This document shows, one piece after another, positions 43,461-52,619 of a stretch of 64,000 bases of DNA. A program made the position numbers and the translations under genes. Under the pieces are notes generated by a model. That model had not been told where the DNA came from. It was given only the letters and a program-made list of their open reading frames with translations, and did not search any database. The DNA is taken from positions 1,014,263-1,078,262 of the forward strand of contig NZ_FXDJ01000009.1 of NCBI RefSeq assembly GCF_900178525.1, written 5' to 3'. How positions within the stretch are numbered: position 1 is the stretch's first letter; the number at the start of each line of letters is the position of its first letter. The stretch is from Massilibacteroides vaginae. Lineage in GTDB: Bacteria > Bacteroidota > Bacteroidia > Bacteroidales > Tannerellaceae.

Positions 43461-44741
43461 ATGAAAAAACAAACTCTAAAACTTGTGCTGTTGCTTGCGA
43501 TGGCATTTATCTGCAATGGGGCTTTTGCTCAGCTTATTAAGGTAGTTGTTGCTCCTAATCATACTGATTGGGTATATAAGACCGGCGAAAAGGTTTCTTT
43601 TGACGTCTCTGTGACAAAGAATAGTATTCCTCTGAAAGGGGTGGAAATTCGCTATGAGATATCTGAAGATATGATGGATCCTCTGAAAAGTGAAACAAAG
43701 ACGTTAGACAAAGGGACGCTTACGGTTAATGCCGGTAGTATGAATAAGCCGGGATTCCTTCGCTGCCGTGTATGGGCCAAGTATGACGGCAAAGAATATC
43801 CGGGATTGGCTACGGCTGCAATTAATCCGGAGTTGATTCAACCAACGGCGAAGCTTCCTTCGGACTTTGTCCAGTTCTGGGATAACGCGAAAAAAGAAGC
43901 GGCTAAGATTCCAATGGATACGCGCATGACTTTAATGCCGGAAAGGTGTACTGAGAAAGTGGATGTTTATCAGGTAAGCGTACAAAATTATGAACCGGGA
44001 GCACGTCTTTATGGTATTGTTTGTATCCCTAAAGGAGAAGGGAAGTATCCAGCTGTATTGAAAGTTCCCGGAGCAGGCATTCGTCCTTATTCAGGCGATA
44101 TCACTAATGCAGAGCGTGGTTATATTACTTTCGAAATTGGAATACACGGTATTCCGGTTAATTTACCAGCCGGTATCTACGATGATTTGAGAGCCGGAGC
44201 ACTTAGAAACTACAATAACTTCAATCTGGAAGATAAAGATAAGTATTATTACAAACGGGTTTATCTGGGATGTGTTAGAGCGGTAGATTATATCTATTCA
44301 CTACCTCAGTTCGACGGCAATAATCTGGTTGTACAAGGCGGAAGTCAAGGGGGAGCACTTTCTATCGTTGCTGCAGGGTTGGATAATCGTATTAAAGGGT
44401 TAGCGGCATTTTATCCGGCACTTTGCGACCTGACGGGTTATCTGCATGGTCGTGCCGGCGGATGGCCTCACATGTTCAAGGATAAGTCGAATAACATACC
44501 GGCAAAGATAGAGACATCTTATTATTATGATGTGGTGAACTTTGCCCGGCAGATTAAGGTTCCTGGATTCTATTCTTTAGGATATAATGATATGGTATGC
44601 CCTCCTACTTCCATGTATTCCGCGTTAAACATGATTTCAGCACCGAAGGAGTATCTTATCGTTGAGGAAATCGGTCATTATACTTACCCGGAACAATGGG
44701 AAAAAGCTTGGTTATGGATAGACAAACTTATTAAAAAGTAA
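43461..44741 (+). CDS. CE7-like (acetyl xylan esterase family) secreted esterase
   Basis: Predicted to remove acetyl or similar ester groups from oligosaccharides. It has 426 residues with signal LVLLLAMAFICNGAFAQ. An Ig-like N-terminal domain of ~100 residues (KTGEKVSFDVSVTKNSIPLK) precedes the alpha/beta hydrolase. The catalytic set appears as S295 in VVQGGSQGGALSI, D377 in SLGYNDMVCPP and H406 in EEIGHYTYPEQW, and the AXE1-type PSDFVQFWDNAKKEA is near 133-147. It lies after the IS and GH31 remnant, so it probably depends on its own promoter now. It is followed by GH88 and kduI, consistent with an acetylated uronate-containing glycan. Confidence 0.85.
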   Translation: MKKQTLKLVLLLAMAFICNGAFAQLIKVVVAPNHTDWVYKTGEKVSFDVSVTKNSIPLKGVEIRYEISEDMMDPLKSETKTLDKGTLTVNAGSMNKPGFLRCRVWAKYDGKEYPGLATAAINPELIQPTAKLPSDFVQFWDNAKKEAAKIPMDTRMTLMPERCTEKVDVYQVSVQNYEPGARLYGIVCIPKGEGKYPAVLKVPGAGIRPYSGDITNAERGYITFEIGIHGIPVNLPAGIYDDLRAGALRNYNNFNLEDKDKYYYKRVYLGCVRAVDYIYSLPQFDGNNLVVQGGSQGGALSIVAAGLDNRIKGLAAFYPALCDLTGYLHGRAGGWPHMFKDKSNNIPAKIETSYYYDVVNFARQIKVPGFYSLGYNDMVCPPTSMYSALNMISAPKEYLIVEEIGHYTYPEQWEKAWLWIDKLIKK

Positions 44742-44774
44742 GCAGATACGCTTTTCAGTATCGCAGAAATTAAG

Positions 44775-44782
44775 TATGTTTG
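44775..44782 (+). promoter_or_regulatory. -7 element (TATGTTTG) before the PUL3 GH88 gene
   Basis: A perfect TAnnTTTG, 25 bp before the ATG, preceded by AAATTAAG as at the esterase gene. A TTTTC lies about 19 bp upstream, near the -33 position. Confidence 0.5.
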
Positions 44783-44807
44783 CGAGAACACCTTTAAAGT
44801 ACAGAAA

Positions 44808-46010
44808 ATGAGAAAACAGTTCATTTTAGGATTATTCATTCCCGCTTTACTTTTGTCTTCCTGTAATGCAGATCAGCAGGAATCCATCTCAGCGGTTTTA
44901 GAACGAGGGTTAACTCGTTCTACCGAGCAAGCTTTGTTGATGGCCAAAGAATTGGAAGGACAGGAGGGAAAACTCCCTAAGACCATTAATAAGGAGGGGA
45001 ATCTGGAAACCAGTACCTATAGTTGGTGGTGCAGCGGTTTTTTCCCCGGAGAACTTTGGTACTTATACGAAAATAATCCGACCGAAGAATTGAAGAAATA
45101 TGCAGAGCTATTTACCGATCGCGTAGAGCCGGCTAAGAATCTGACCAATACACATGACTTGGGATTCATGATCAACTGTAGTTTTGGCAATGGCTATCGT
45201 ATCACTAAAAACCCGGCTTATAAAGACATCATGATAACGGGAGCTAATTCATTAGCTACACGCTATAATCCGACAATCGGAGTTATCCGTTCCTGGGATT
45301 TCAATAAAGACGTTTGGCAATTTCCTGTTATTATTGACAATATGATGAATCTGGAATTCTTCACCTGGGCATCACGCGCCACCGGAGATTCCAGATTTAA
45401 AGAAATGGCGTTATCACACGCGGACAAGACCATCCAGCATCATTTCCGCAAAGATAATAGCTCTTATCATGTGGTTTCTTACGACACCATAACCGGTGTT
45501 CCGCACAAAAAACAAACACATCAGGGATTAGCCGATGAATCGGCATGGGCAAGAGGTCAGGCATGGGCCTTATATGGCTACACCATGATGTATCGTGAAA
45601 CAGCTGAACCGATCTATCTGGAACAGGCTCGTTGCATTGCTCAGTTTATAATGAACCATCCGAATTTGCCGGAAGACAAAATTCCTTATTGGGATTTTGA
45701 CGACCCTAAGATTCCGGATGTTCCCCGCGATGCTTCTGCTGCCGCGATCATAGCTTCCGCACTTATTGAGTTAAGTCAAATGGATAACGGACAATTCGGG
45801 AAAGATTGTCTTACGCTGGCTGAACAACAGCTACGATCATTAACTTCTCCGGATTATCTTGCCGAAAAGGGTACCAATCGATTCTTTGTTTTGATGCATT
45901 CTACCGGACATTTGCCGGGTAATTCTGAAGTGGATGTGCCGTTGAGTTATGCGGATTATTATTATGTAGAAGCTTTGCTTCGCATGAAAAAAGTAATTGG
46001 AGGTAAATAA
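44808..46010 (+). CDS. GH88 unsaturated glucuronyl hydrolase (lipoprotein, PUL3)
   Basis: The second GH88 in the window, 400 residues, with lipobox PALLLSSC (Cys19). The family Asp pair is D117 (NTHDLGFM) and D177 (IIDNMMNLE). ESAWARGQAWALYGYTMMYR and DKIPYWDFDDPKIPDVPRD match the PUL1 paralogue strongly. It removes the unsaturated uronate from lyase products. Directly followed at 19 bp by kduI, which handles the ring-opened product, so the pair forms a small uronate-processing unit. PUL3 itself has no visible lyase, so substrate may come from PUL1 or from genes outside this window. Confidence 0.95.
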   Translation: MRKQFILGLFIPALLLSSCNADQQESISAVLERGLTRSTEQALLMAKELEGQEGKLPKTINKEGNLETSTYSWWCSGFFPGELWYLYENNPTEELKKYAELFTDRVEPAKNLTNTHDLGFMINCSFGNGYRITKNPAYKDIMITGANSLATRYNPTIGVIRSWDFNKDVWQFPVIIDNMMNLEFFTWASRATGDSRFKEMALSHADKTIQHHFRKDNSSYHVVSYDTITGVPHKKQTHQGLADESAWARGQAWALYGYTMMYRETAEPIYLEQARCIAQFIMNHPNLPEDKIPYWDFDDPKIPDVPRDASAAAIIASALIELSQMDNGQFGKDCLTLAEQQLRSLTSPDYLAEKGTNRFFVLMHSTGHLPGNSEVDVPLSYADYYYVEALLRMKKVIGGK

Positions 46011-46029
46011 ATAAAAGAAAGGTATTAAG

Positions 46030-46872
46030 ATGAAAACAAATTATGAATTACGTTATGCGGCTCATCCTGAAGACGCTAAATCATACGACACACAACGTCT
46101 GCGTAAAGATTTTTTAGTGGAAAAATTATTTAGTACAGACGAAGTGAATATGGTTTATTCCATGTACGACCGATTGGTTGTAGGTGGTGCTATGCCTGTA
46201 AAAGAAAAGCTGCATTTAGAAGCAATCGACCCGCTGAAACAACCCGTTTTCCTGTGCCGTCGCGAGTTAGGTATTTTCAATGTAGGTGGAGCAGGAACTG
46301 TATATATCGGTGATGAGAAATTTGAATTAAACTATAAGGAAGCCTTATATTTAGGTTCCGGCGAACGTGAAGTCTATTTTGAGAGTAAAGATGCTCAAAA
46401 ACCAGCGTTATTCTACTTTAATTCGGCTTGTGCGCACCGCAATTATCCGGATAAAAAAGTGACAAAGGCAGACGCCGAAGTAATGGAATTGGGTACTTTA
46501 GAAACATCCAATCACCGAAACATCAATAAGATGATCGTGAACCAAGTGCTACCAACTTGCCAATTGCAAATGGGTATGACGGAGCTTGCCCCGGGAAGCG
46601 TATGGAACACAATGCCTGCACATATCCACTCACGCCGAATGGAGGCTTACTTCTATTTTGAAGTTCCCGAAGGTCAGGCCGTGTGTCACTTTATGGGCGA
46701 ACCAACTGAAACACGCCATATCTGGATGAAAGGCAATCAGGCTGTTCTTTCACCCGAATGGTCTATACACTCAGCTGCCGCAACCTCAAACTATACCTTT
46801 ATCTGGGGTATGGCCGGAGAAAATCTGGATTACGGCGATCAGGACTTCTTCAAAATTGACGAGTTGAGATAA
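46030..46872 (+). CDS. kduI: 5-dehydro-4-deoxy-D-glucuronate isomerase KduI
   Basis: A cytoplasmic isomerase converting 4-deoxy-5-keto uronate (DKI) to 2,5-diketo-3-deoxygluconate. It has 280 residues with no signal peptide. The cupin metal ligands H198, H200 and E205 are in MPAHIHSRRMEAYFYF and H247 in EWSIHSAAATS. These sit two positions from the E. coli KduI ligands as I recall them. The N-terminal NYELRYAAHPEDAKSYDTQR is diagnostic. It is 19 bp after GH88, so it is cotranscribed with it. The next pathway gene, kduD, is not in the window. Confidence 0.97.
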   Translation: MKTNYELRYAAHPEDAKSYDTQRLRKDFLVEKLFSTDEVNMVYSMYDRLVVGGAMPVKEKLHLEAIDPLKQPVFLCRRELGIFNVGGAGTVYIGDEKFELNYKEALYLGSGEREVYFESKDAQKPALFYFNSACAHRNYPDKKVTKADAEVMELGTLETSNHRNINKMIVNQVLPTCQLQMGMTELAPGSVWNTMPAHIHSRRMEAYFYFEVPEGQAVCHFMGEPTETRHIWMKGNQAVLSPEWSIHSAAATSNYTFIWGMAGENLDYGDQDFFKIDELR

Positions 46873-46908
46873 GTAATTATAGTAATCACCATTTGTAATG
46901 ATCCGGTA

Positions 46909-47823
46909 ATGAGAACTTATTTATTTTTGATCATTATTCTTATAGGACAAGTACCTGTTTATGCACAAAATGAACAAGTTATAAGCGTACTTGAAGTACT
47001 GGACATTACAAATGGTGAACGTAAAATCATCAAAGAATTTCCGTTCCTGATAGAAGCACCTAATTGGACACAGGATGGCAAATGGTTAATTTATAACAGT
47101 AACGGGAAATTATACCGGGTATCTCCGGAAGGACCTTCTGAACAGGAAGTAATCAATACTGATTTTGCGACACGGTGTAACAACGACCATGTACTGTCGT
47201 TTGATGGAAAACAAATAGCGATCAGTCATGGAACAAAAGAAGATGGCAGATCTCGGATTTACACCCTACCGATTAATGGAGGAATTCCTCAGTTGATAAC
47301 GCCTATGGGGCCAAGCTATCTACATGGATGGAGTCCGGATGGTAAATACCTCACCTATTGTGCCGAAAGAAACGGAAACTACGATATTTATATCATCCCT
47401 GCTACAGGAGGTGAAGAAATACGTCTTACCGCAGCCGAAGGTCTGGACGATGGTCCGGAATACTCTCCCTGCGGCAAGTATATCTGGTTTAACTCCGTAA
47501 GAAGCGGGCTCATGCAAATCTGGCGAATGAACGCGGAGGGAACAAACCAAACTCAAATGACTTTTGACGAAAACCGTAATGCCTGGTTTCCACACATCTC
47601 CCCTGATGGACGAACAGTCATCTTTCTTACCTATAACAAAGGTGATCTTGAGCCTCATCAACACCTCGCTAATAAGAACGTAGAACTTCGCGTCATGCCC
47701 GCAACTGGAGGCGAACCTCAGACAATAGCGACCCTCTTCGGCGGACAAGGAACTATCAACGTAAATTCCTGGGCACCGGATAGTAAACGGATTGCTTTTG
47801 TTAGTTATAAGCTTGTTAAGTAA
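46909..47823 (+). CDS. TolB-like beta-propeller protein (PUL-associated)
   Basis: A 304-residue secreted protein (signal FLIIILIGQVPVYAQ) built of PD40/WD40-like repeats: EAPNWTQDGKWLIYNSNGKL, LHGWSPDGKYLTYCAERNG, EYSPCGKYIWFNS and PHISPDGRTVIFLTYNK. A six-bladed fold of this kind also underlies oligogalacturonate lyases (PL22), but those are longer. I see only scattered His (such as GDLEPHQHLANKN) and cannot claim the metal site. In PULs such proteins are often annotated as transporters or TolB homologues, without proof. It is 36 bp after kduI and the last gene of the PUL3 enzyme unit. The function is unknown. Confidence 0.75.
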   Translation: MRTYLFLIIILIGQVPVYAQNEQVISVLEVLDITNGERKIIKEFPFLIEAPNWTQDGKWLIYNSNGKLYRVSPEGPSEQEVINTDFATRCNNDHVLSFDGKQIAISHGTKEDGRSRIYTLPINGGIPQLITPMGPSYLHGWSPDGKYLTYCAERNGNYDIYIIPATGGEEIRLTAAEGLDDGPEYSPCGKYIWFNSVRSGLMQIWRMNAEGTNQTQMTFDENRNAWFPHISPDGRTVIFLTYNKGDLEPHQHLANKNVELRVMPATGGEPQTIATLFGGQGTINVNSWAPDSKRIAFVSYKLVK

Positions 47824-47856
47824 CCGTTGTTATATTTTTTCTAAAAATTATTGCTC

Positions 47857-47864
47857 TACTTTTG
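47857..47864 (+). promoter_or_regulatory. -7 element (TACTTTTG) before the DUF4252/sigma module
   Basis: A perfect TAnnTTTG match. The ATG is 90 bp downstream, leaving an unusually long leader for this window. Confidence 0.45.
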
Positions 47865-47954
47865 TAACAAACAAATATCCTGTTCCGTCTTGTAAATAGA
47901 ACACAGTTAATAGCGCGATTAACAGACGGATTATTAATAAAAAAATGTACAGGA

Positions 47955-48407
47955 ATGAAAACTAAATATGTAGTAATCATATTAATTGCTTTGTTTACAC
48001 AAACAGGGCTTGCACAAGATCGGATCGATCAATTATTCAATGATTTTTCAAAAGAAAAGAATGTTAGCCGCGTATCATTAGGGAGCATAAGTATGAAACT
48101 GGCCAGCCTGGTTACAGATGTAATGGGCGTTGAAGGAATTGAGGTTTTGTCGTTAAATGAATGTAGTAATTCAGTCAAAGAGAACTTCCACTCAGCGTTG
48201 AAGAAATTCAAAGATTCAGGATATGAAACAATGGTTACGTCAAATGAAAACAATAGCCGGACACGTGTTCTGGTAAAGATGAAAGAAGACATCATTCAGG
48301 AACTTGTTGTTTTCACCTCTGGAGAGAGTAATGCCTTGATTCGAATTAAAGGAAAGATAAAAGCATCCGACATTGACGCATTGGTAAAAAAACACAAGAA
48401 TGGATGA
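47955..48407 (+). CDS. DUF4252 secreted protein (first copy)
   Basis: A 150-residue exported protein (signal VVIILIALFTQTGLAQ). The pattern DRIDQLFNDFSKEKNVSRVS, IEVLSLNECSNSVKENFHSA, then VLVKMKEDIIQELVVFTSGE and a final KASDIDALVKKHK fits the Bacteroidales DUF4252 family, of unknown function. It overlaps the following ECF sigma gene by 8 bp, so translation is probably coupled. A second DUF4252 gene ends the module at 49264-49725. Bracketing of a sigma/anti-sigma pair suggests they are sensed or regulated components. This is inference. Confidence 0.8.
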   Translation: MKTKYVVIILIALFTQTGLAQDRIDQLFNDFSKEKNVSRVSLGSISMKLASLVTDVMGVEGIEVLSLNECSNSVKENFHSALKKFKDSGYETMVTSNENNSRTRVLVKMKEDIIQELVVFTSGESNALIRIKGKIKASDIDALVKKHKNG

Positions 48408-48909
48408 CGAAAGCTTCAAACAGAAGTTCTTACCTCTGCATCCGAAACTATACCGGATCGCATTCGCCCTGACGAGTAATACGCAAGATGCGGAAGATAT
48501 TCTACAGGAAGCGTATTGCAAACTCTGGGATAAACGAAAAGAGTTAATGAGCATAGAAAATCACGAAGCCTTTTGTGTTACCTTAGTACGGAATATGTGT
48601 CTTGATCTTCTTCGGTCTGCCGCTTATAAGAATAAGGGAGAGGATATAAATGAAACAACAAGTATTAATTGTACTTCTCCGGAAACAGAATTAATCGAAC
48701 AAAATAGCATAGAGATTATAAACAAGATTATAAATAAGCTTCCGGAGAACCAACGACAAATCGTCAGATTACGTAGCATTGATAACTGCTCGTCTGAGGA
48801 AGTAGAACAAATTACCGGTCTAAGCGCCATAAACGTAAGAGTATTGCTTTCCCGAGCAAGGAAAACGATTCGTGAACAATTTGAAAAAGTAATGAGCTAT
48901 GAACAATAA
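48400..48909 (+). CDS. ECF sigma-70 factor (DUF4252 module)
   Basis: A 169-residue sigma factor. Sigma-2 has TQDAEDILQEAYCKLWDKRK and FCVTLVRNMCLDLLRSAAYK. Sigma-4 has LPENQRQIVRLRSIDNCSSE, then LSAINVRVLLSRARKTIREQ. It is shorter than the PUL sigma factors here, lacks their hydrophobic tail and is not linked to FecR or SusC. It overlaps the genes on both sides (8 and 11 bp), pointing to one translationally coupled operon. Confidence 0.92.
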   Translation: MDDESFKQKFLPLHPKLYRIAFALTSNTQDAEDILQEAYCKLWDKRKELMSIENHEAFCVTLVRNMCLDLLRSAAYKNKGEDINETTSINCTSPETELIEQNSIEIINKIINKLPENQRQIVRLRSIDNCSSEEVEQITGLSAINVRVLLSRARKTIREQFEKVMSYEQ

Positions 48910-49261
48910 GAAAAAAGATAAATATTGGGGAGAGATTCCACTACCGGATGGTCTTGAGGCTCGACTGGAAAAATCTTTAGATATACACATTGCCAAAAGC
49001 AGAAAGATCAGCCTCAGGCGGACGCTCTATAAGGTATCCGGTATAGCTGCTGCGATATTGCTATGCATCGGAATCACATTCTATCAGAACCCATCGGGAA
49101 CCACCACCGACACTTATAAAGATCCTCAGGAAGCGGCCCTTGTTGCAAGTGAGGCACTTGCCTTCCTTTCCTCTAACCTGAATATAGGAATGGAACAGGT
49201 TTCGGACGCCCAAAAAGATATTCAGGAGGTAAATGAAATACTAAACAATCAATTAAAATAA
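48899..49261 (+). CDS. Small single-pass membrane protein, probable anti-sigma factor
   Basis: 120 residues. A charged cytoplasmic N-terminus (about 1-46, KKKDKYWGEIPLPDGLEARL) precedes one membrane helix (VSGIAAAILLCIGITFY, 47-63). An external tail of ~55 residues is rich in helix-forming residues (EAALVASEALAFLSSNLNIG). It overlaps the sigma gene by 11 bp and is followed after 2 bp by DUF4252. The topology and position fit an anti-sigma factor that binds the sigma factor through its N-terminus. No zinc-anti-sigma motif is visible. The role is inferred from context only. Confidence 0.65.
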   Translation: MNNKKKDKYWGEIPLPDGLEARLEKSLDIHIAKSRKISLRRTLYKVSGIAAAILLCIGITFYQNPSGTTTDTYKDPQEAALVASEALAFLSSNLNIGMEQVSDAQKDIQEVNEILNNQLK

Positions 49262-49263
49262 AG

Positions 49264-49725
49264 ATGAAATCAAGATATATTTTTATACTCATCGCACTGC
49301 TCTATACGAGCTTTGCTTTCGCACAAAAAGCATTATTCGACAAGTTTGCGGATATGGACAACGTTCAATCCGTTTATATCTCAAAAGCCATGTTTCAGAT
49401 GATGCCCAATATAGAAACAAACGGGCTTAACCTAATGAACATGAAGGGCAAGGTAGAATGTCTTCAGATACTCAACACGGAAAACAAAGAAAAAGCAGAT
49501 ATGATGCGCAAAGAATTTTCCAGTCTGATAAACAAACAACACGAGGAGTTGATGCGTGTGAAAGACGGAAAAACAAACGCTACGTTTTATGCGAAGCAAA
49601 AAGGAGACCTGATCAGTGAATTAATTATGCTTGCCAACACCGAACGGGGCTTCAGCGTTATACAGTTATTGGGCAACTTTACCCTGAAGGATATTCAGGA
49701 TATTACCTCGGCAGTGGGCAAGTAA
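49264..49725 (+). CDS. DUF4252 secreted protein (second copy)
   Basis: 153 residues with signal YIFILIALLYTSFAFAQ. Like the first copy it opens with a short ALFDKFADMDNVQSVYISKA segment and an MFQMMPNIE helix. It then has KVECLQILNTENKEKADMMR and ends with GDLISELIMLANTERGFSVI and KDIQDITSAVGK. The two share architecture but limited sequence, so the duplication is old. It closes the four-gene module; 116 bp follow before the mutS stop codon, filled by repeat copy B. Confidence 0.8.
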   Translation: MKSRYIFILIALLYTSFAFAQKALFDKFADMDNVQSVYISKAMFQMMPNIETNGLNLMNMKGKVECLQILNTENKEKADMMRKEFSSLINKQHEELMRVKDGKTNATFYAKQKGDLISELIMLANTERGFSVIQLLGNFTLKDIQDITSAVGK

Positions 49726-49734
49726 CCCACTGCA

Positions 49735-49840
49735 CTGATATTCAGCAGTATATACATGCCTAAAAACATAAAGGTTATTTTTCGAAAAATAAAGGATATT
49801 TTTTCAAAAATAAAGGTTATGTTTTTTTTTATATAGTAAT
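49735..49840 (+). repeat. Dispersed intergenic repeat, copy B, with three 21-bp-phased ATAAAGG units
   Basis: ATAAAGG begins at 49768, 49789 and 49810, exactly 21 bp apart, each followed by a T-run and A-run. The stretch from 49735 aligns without gaps to copy A from 2368 (32 of 40 upstream bases, then near identity). Both end in TATAGTA. Copy B has one more unit. Like copy A it lies between convergent genes, here DUF4252 and mutS. Confidence 0.65.
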
Positions 49841-49841
49841 G

Positions 49842-52472
49842 TTATTTTCCTGTGATGATTTTTCGTATTTCGTTCAGTTTATTCAGTGCTTCCAATGGCG
49901 TAAGATTATTCACATCTATGTTCTTTATCTCATCGCGTACAGCACTCAGAACGGGGTCGTCTAACTGGAAGAAATTTAGTTGATAGCCTTCTGCTCCCGA
50001 AGCAATATTTTTTACAGATTTGCTTTTTATACCCTCTTTACTTTTCACCCCTTCCTGGCGGTTATCCGTTTCCAATTGCTTGAGTATTTCATTAGAGCGT
50101 TTCACGATACTCTTCGGCATTCCGGCCATTTTAGCCACATGGATACCAAAGCTATGTTCGCTGCCGCCGGGAACCAACTTACGAAGGAAAATTACTTTAT
50201 TACTGATCTCTTTTACAGAAACATTAAAATTCTTTATCCGTTTGAAGGATCGTTCCATCTCGTTCAACTCATGATAGTGTGTCGCGAAAAGCGTTTTCGC
50301 ATGTAATCCCGGATGTTCGTGGATGTATTCAACAATCGCCCAGGCAATTGAAATACCATCATAAGTACTTGTTCCACGTCCTAATTCGTCAAACAGCACC
50401 AAACTACGCGCCGAAAGGTTATTAATAATGTCGGAGGCTTCGCTCATTTCAACCATAAATGTAGATTCGCCCACGGAAATATTATCCGATGCACCTACAC
50501 GGGTGAATATCTTATCAACCAACCCGATTCGACAACTCTCCGCCGGAACAAAGCTACCGATCTGTGCCAACAAGGTGATCAGTGCGGTTTGACGGAGCAA
50601 GGCTGATTTACCGGCCATATTAGGACCTGTAATAATAATGATCTGTTGCTTTTCGGAATCTAAATAAACATCGTTATCAATATAGGGTTCGTCGAGTGGT
50701 AATTGTTTTTCTATCACCGGATGCCTTCCGGCCTTGATATCGATTATATCGGATTCATCTACTATGGGTCGTATGTATTTGTTAGACTGTGCTACCTTGG
50801 CAAATGAAAGCAGACAGTCTAACCGGGCAATCAGGTTCGCGTTCATCTGAATCGGAGAAATATATTCCATTAAACAAAGCACCAGTTCGTTAAATATCCG
50901 CGCTTCCAATGCCAGTATTTTCTCTTCCGCGCCAAGAATCTTTTCTTCGTATTCTTTTAGTTCTTCCGTAATGTAGCGCTCAGCGTTCACCAAGGTTTGC
51001 TTGCGTATCCATTCTGCCGGAACTTTATCTTTATGTGTGTTGCGCACTTCAATATAGTAGCCAAACACATTGTTAAACGCGATTTTCAAACTGGTAATTC
51101 CCGTACGTTCGCACTCCCGTTGTTGTATTTTAAGCAGGTAGTCTTTCCCTGAATAGGCAATTGCGCGAAGTTGGTCTAATTCCTCATTAACCCCCTTGGC
51201 AATCACACTACCTTTATTCAACAAGGTAGGCGGATCGGGTTTAAGCTCTCTTTCTATCCGATCGCGTATTGAGGCACAAATATTCAGTTGCTCGCCAATG
51301 CGTTCCAAACTTGGTTCGCTACTTGCCTCGCAAGCCGCTTTGATCGGTTCTATCGCTCTTAAGGCCACTTTGAGTTGCACCACTTCACGCGGCGAAACCC
51401 TTCCTACAGCTACCTTAGAAATAATGCGTTCCAAATCCCCGATCTGTCCTAATTGCGTATCCAGCAGTTCTTTCATTTCAGGATGGCGAAAGAAATACTC
51501 CACCACATCCTGCCGGTCATGGATCGGTTTTACATCTTTCAGCGGAAAGAGCATCCAACGCCTCAACATACGCGATCCCATGGGCGAAACCGTACGGTCA
51601 ATTATATTCAGTAAACTCTTGCCATCTTCGTTCATCGTATCCACAATCTCAAGACTACGAACCGTAAACTTATCCAACCTCACATAACGATCTTCCTCAA
51701 TACGCGAAAGAGCCGTAATATGTGATATATGATTGTGTTGTGTTAAATCCAGATAATGAAGGATTGCTCCGGAAGCGACAACACCCAGTTTGAGGTGCTG
51801 CACACCGAAGCCTTTCAGATTCTTTGTTTCAAAATGCTTTAATAAACGCTCTTCGGCTGTTTCGGAAGTAAAAACCCAATCCTCCAACTCGAATGTAAAA
51901 AAGCGAGAGCCAAAACACTCCTCAAAATGTTTCCGGTTTTTCCGTTCCACCAATACTTCTTTAGGAGAGAAATTATTTAACAGCTTATCAACATAGTCGG
52001 TTGTTCCCTCTGCCGTTAAAAATTCGCCCGTCGAGATATCCAGAAAAGCGATTCCGCAAGTATTTTTACCAAAATGAACAGAAGCAAGGAAATTATTTTC
52101 TTTGTGGTTCAGCACATTATCGTTGATGGAAACACCCGGCGTTACCAATTCGGTTACACCGCGTTTAACCAATTTCTTAGTCATCTTAGGATCTTCCAGC
52201 TGATCGCAGATGGCCACACGCTTACCGGCGCGAACCAACTTCGGCAGATAAGTATCCAAAGCATGATGCGGAAAACCGGCCATCTCCACGTATTGAGCAG
52301 CACCGTTGGCTCGTTTAGTTTGCGTAATGCCTAAAATCTCAGATCCGATAACAGCATCATCCCCATACAATTCATAGAAATCTCCTACCCGAAACAGCAA
52401 TAACGCATCCGGATGCTTTGCCTTAATCTCAAAAAACTGCTTCATCAAAGGAGTCTCAACGATCTTTCCCAC
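49842..52472 (-). CDS. mutS: DNA mismatch repair protein MutS
   Basis: Recognises base mismatches and small loops and starts repair. It has 876 residues, full length for MutS1. The N-terminal mismatch-reading domain carries [16 protein letters not shown], which includes the F-x-E wedge (FYE). The clamp and lever region follows. The ATPase has Walker A in [20 protein letters not shown], Walker B in [17 protein letters not shown], and [13 protein letters not shown]. The C-terminus carries an HTH and a beta-clamp-type QLNFF motif ([11 protein letters not shown]). It is monocistronic, convergent with the DUF4252 module and divergent from the orphan SusD-like gene. Confidence 0.98.
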   Translation of the reverse strand: MGKIVETPLMKQFFEIKAKHPDALLLFRVGDFYELYGDDAVIGSEILGITQTKRANGAAQYVEMAGFPHHALDTYLPKLVRAGKRVAICDQLEDPKMTKKLVKRGVTELVTPGVSINDNVLNHKENNFLASVHFGKNTCGIAFLDISTGEFLTAEGTTDYVDKLLNNFSPKEVLVERKNRKHFEECFGSRFFTFELEDWVFTSETAEERLLKHFETKNLKGFGVQHLKLGVVASGAILHYLDLTQHNHISHITALSRIEEDRYVRLDKFTVRSLEIVDTMNEDGKSLLNIIDRTVSPMGSRMLRRWMLFPLKDVKPIHDRQDVVEYFFRHPEMKELLDTQLGQIGDLERIISKVAVGRVSPREVVQLKVALRAIEPIKAACEASSEPSLERIGEQLNICASIRDRIERELKPDPPTLLNKGSVIAKGVNEELDQLRAIAYSGKDYLLKIQQRECERTGITSLKIAFNNVFGYYIEVRNTHKDKVPAEWIRKQTLVNAERYITEELKEYEEKILGAEEKILALEARIFNELVLCLMEYISPIQMNANLIARLDCLLSFAKVAQSNKYIRPIVDESDIIDIKAGRHPVIEKQLPLDEPYIDNDVYLDSEKQQIIIITGPNMAGKSALLRQTALITLLAQIGSFVPAESCRIGLVDKIFTRVGASDNISVGESTFMVEMSEASDIINNLSARSLVLFDELGRGTSTYDGISIAWAIVEYIHEHPGLHAKTLFATHYHELNEMERSFKRIKNFNVSVKEISNKVIFLRKLVPGGSEHSFGIHVAKMAGMPKSIVKRSNEILKQLETDNRQEGVKSKEGIKSKSVKNIASGAEGYQLNFFQLDDPVLSAVRDEIKNIDVNNLTPLEALNKLNEIRKIITGK

Positions 52473-52500
52473 GTTCTTTTTCTTTTAGTATTTAGTAATA

Positions 52501-52508
52501 CAAACTTA
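52501..52508 (-). promoter_or_regulatory. -7 element (TAAGTTTG) of mutS
   Basis: A TAnnTTTG match on the minus strand, 28 bp before the mutS ATG. It is the same octamer and flank (ATACAAACTTA on plus) as at the RNase H gene. Confidence 0.5.
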
Positions 52509-52578
52509 GCGAAAAATCACGAAGTAGTAAGATACTTACTATTATTCGATCCTATTTTCCTTATTCGAAAAACAATCT

Positions 52579-52586
52579 TATATTTG
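52579..52586 (+). promoter_or_regulatory. -7 element (TATATTTG) of the orphan SusD-like gene
   Basis: A perfect TAnnTTTG, 33 bp before the ATG at 52620, in the 147-bp divergent gap with mutS. Confidence 0.45.
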
Positions 52587-52619
52587 TTATAAATATCAAA
52601 ATCTTCAAAATAATTATGT

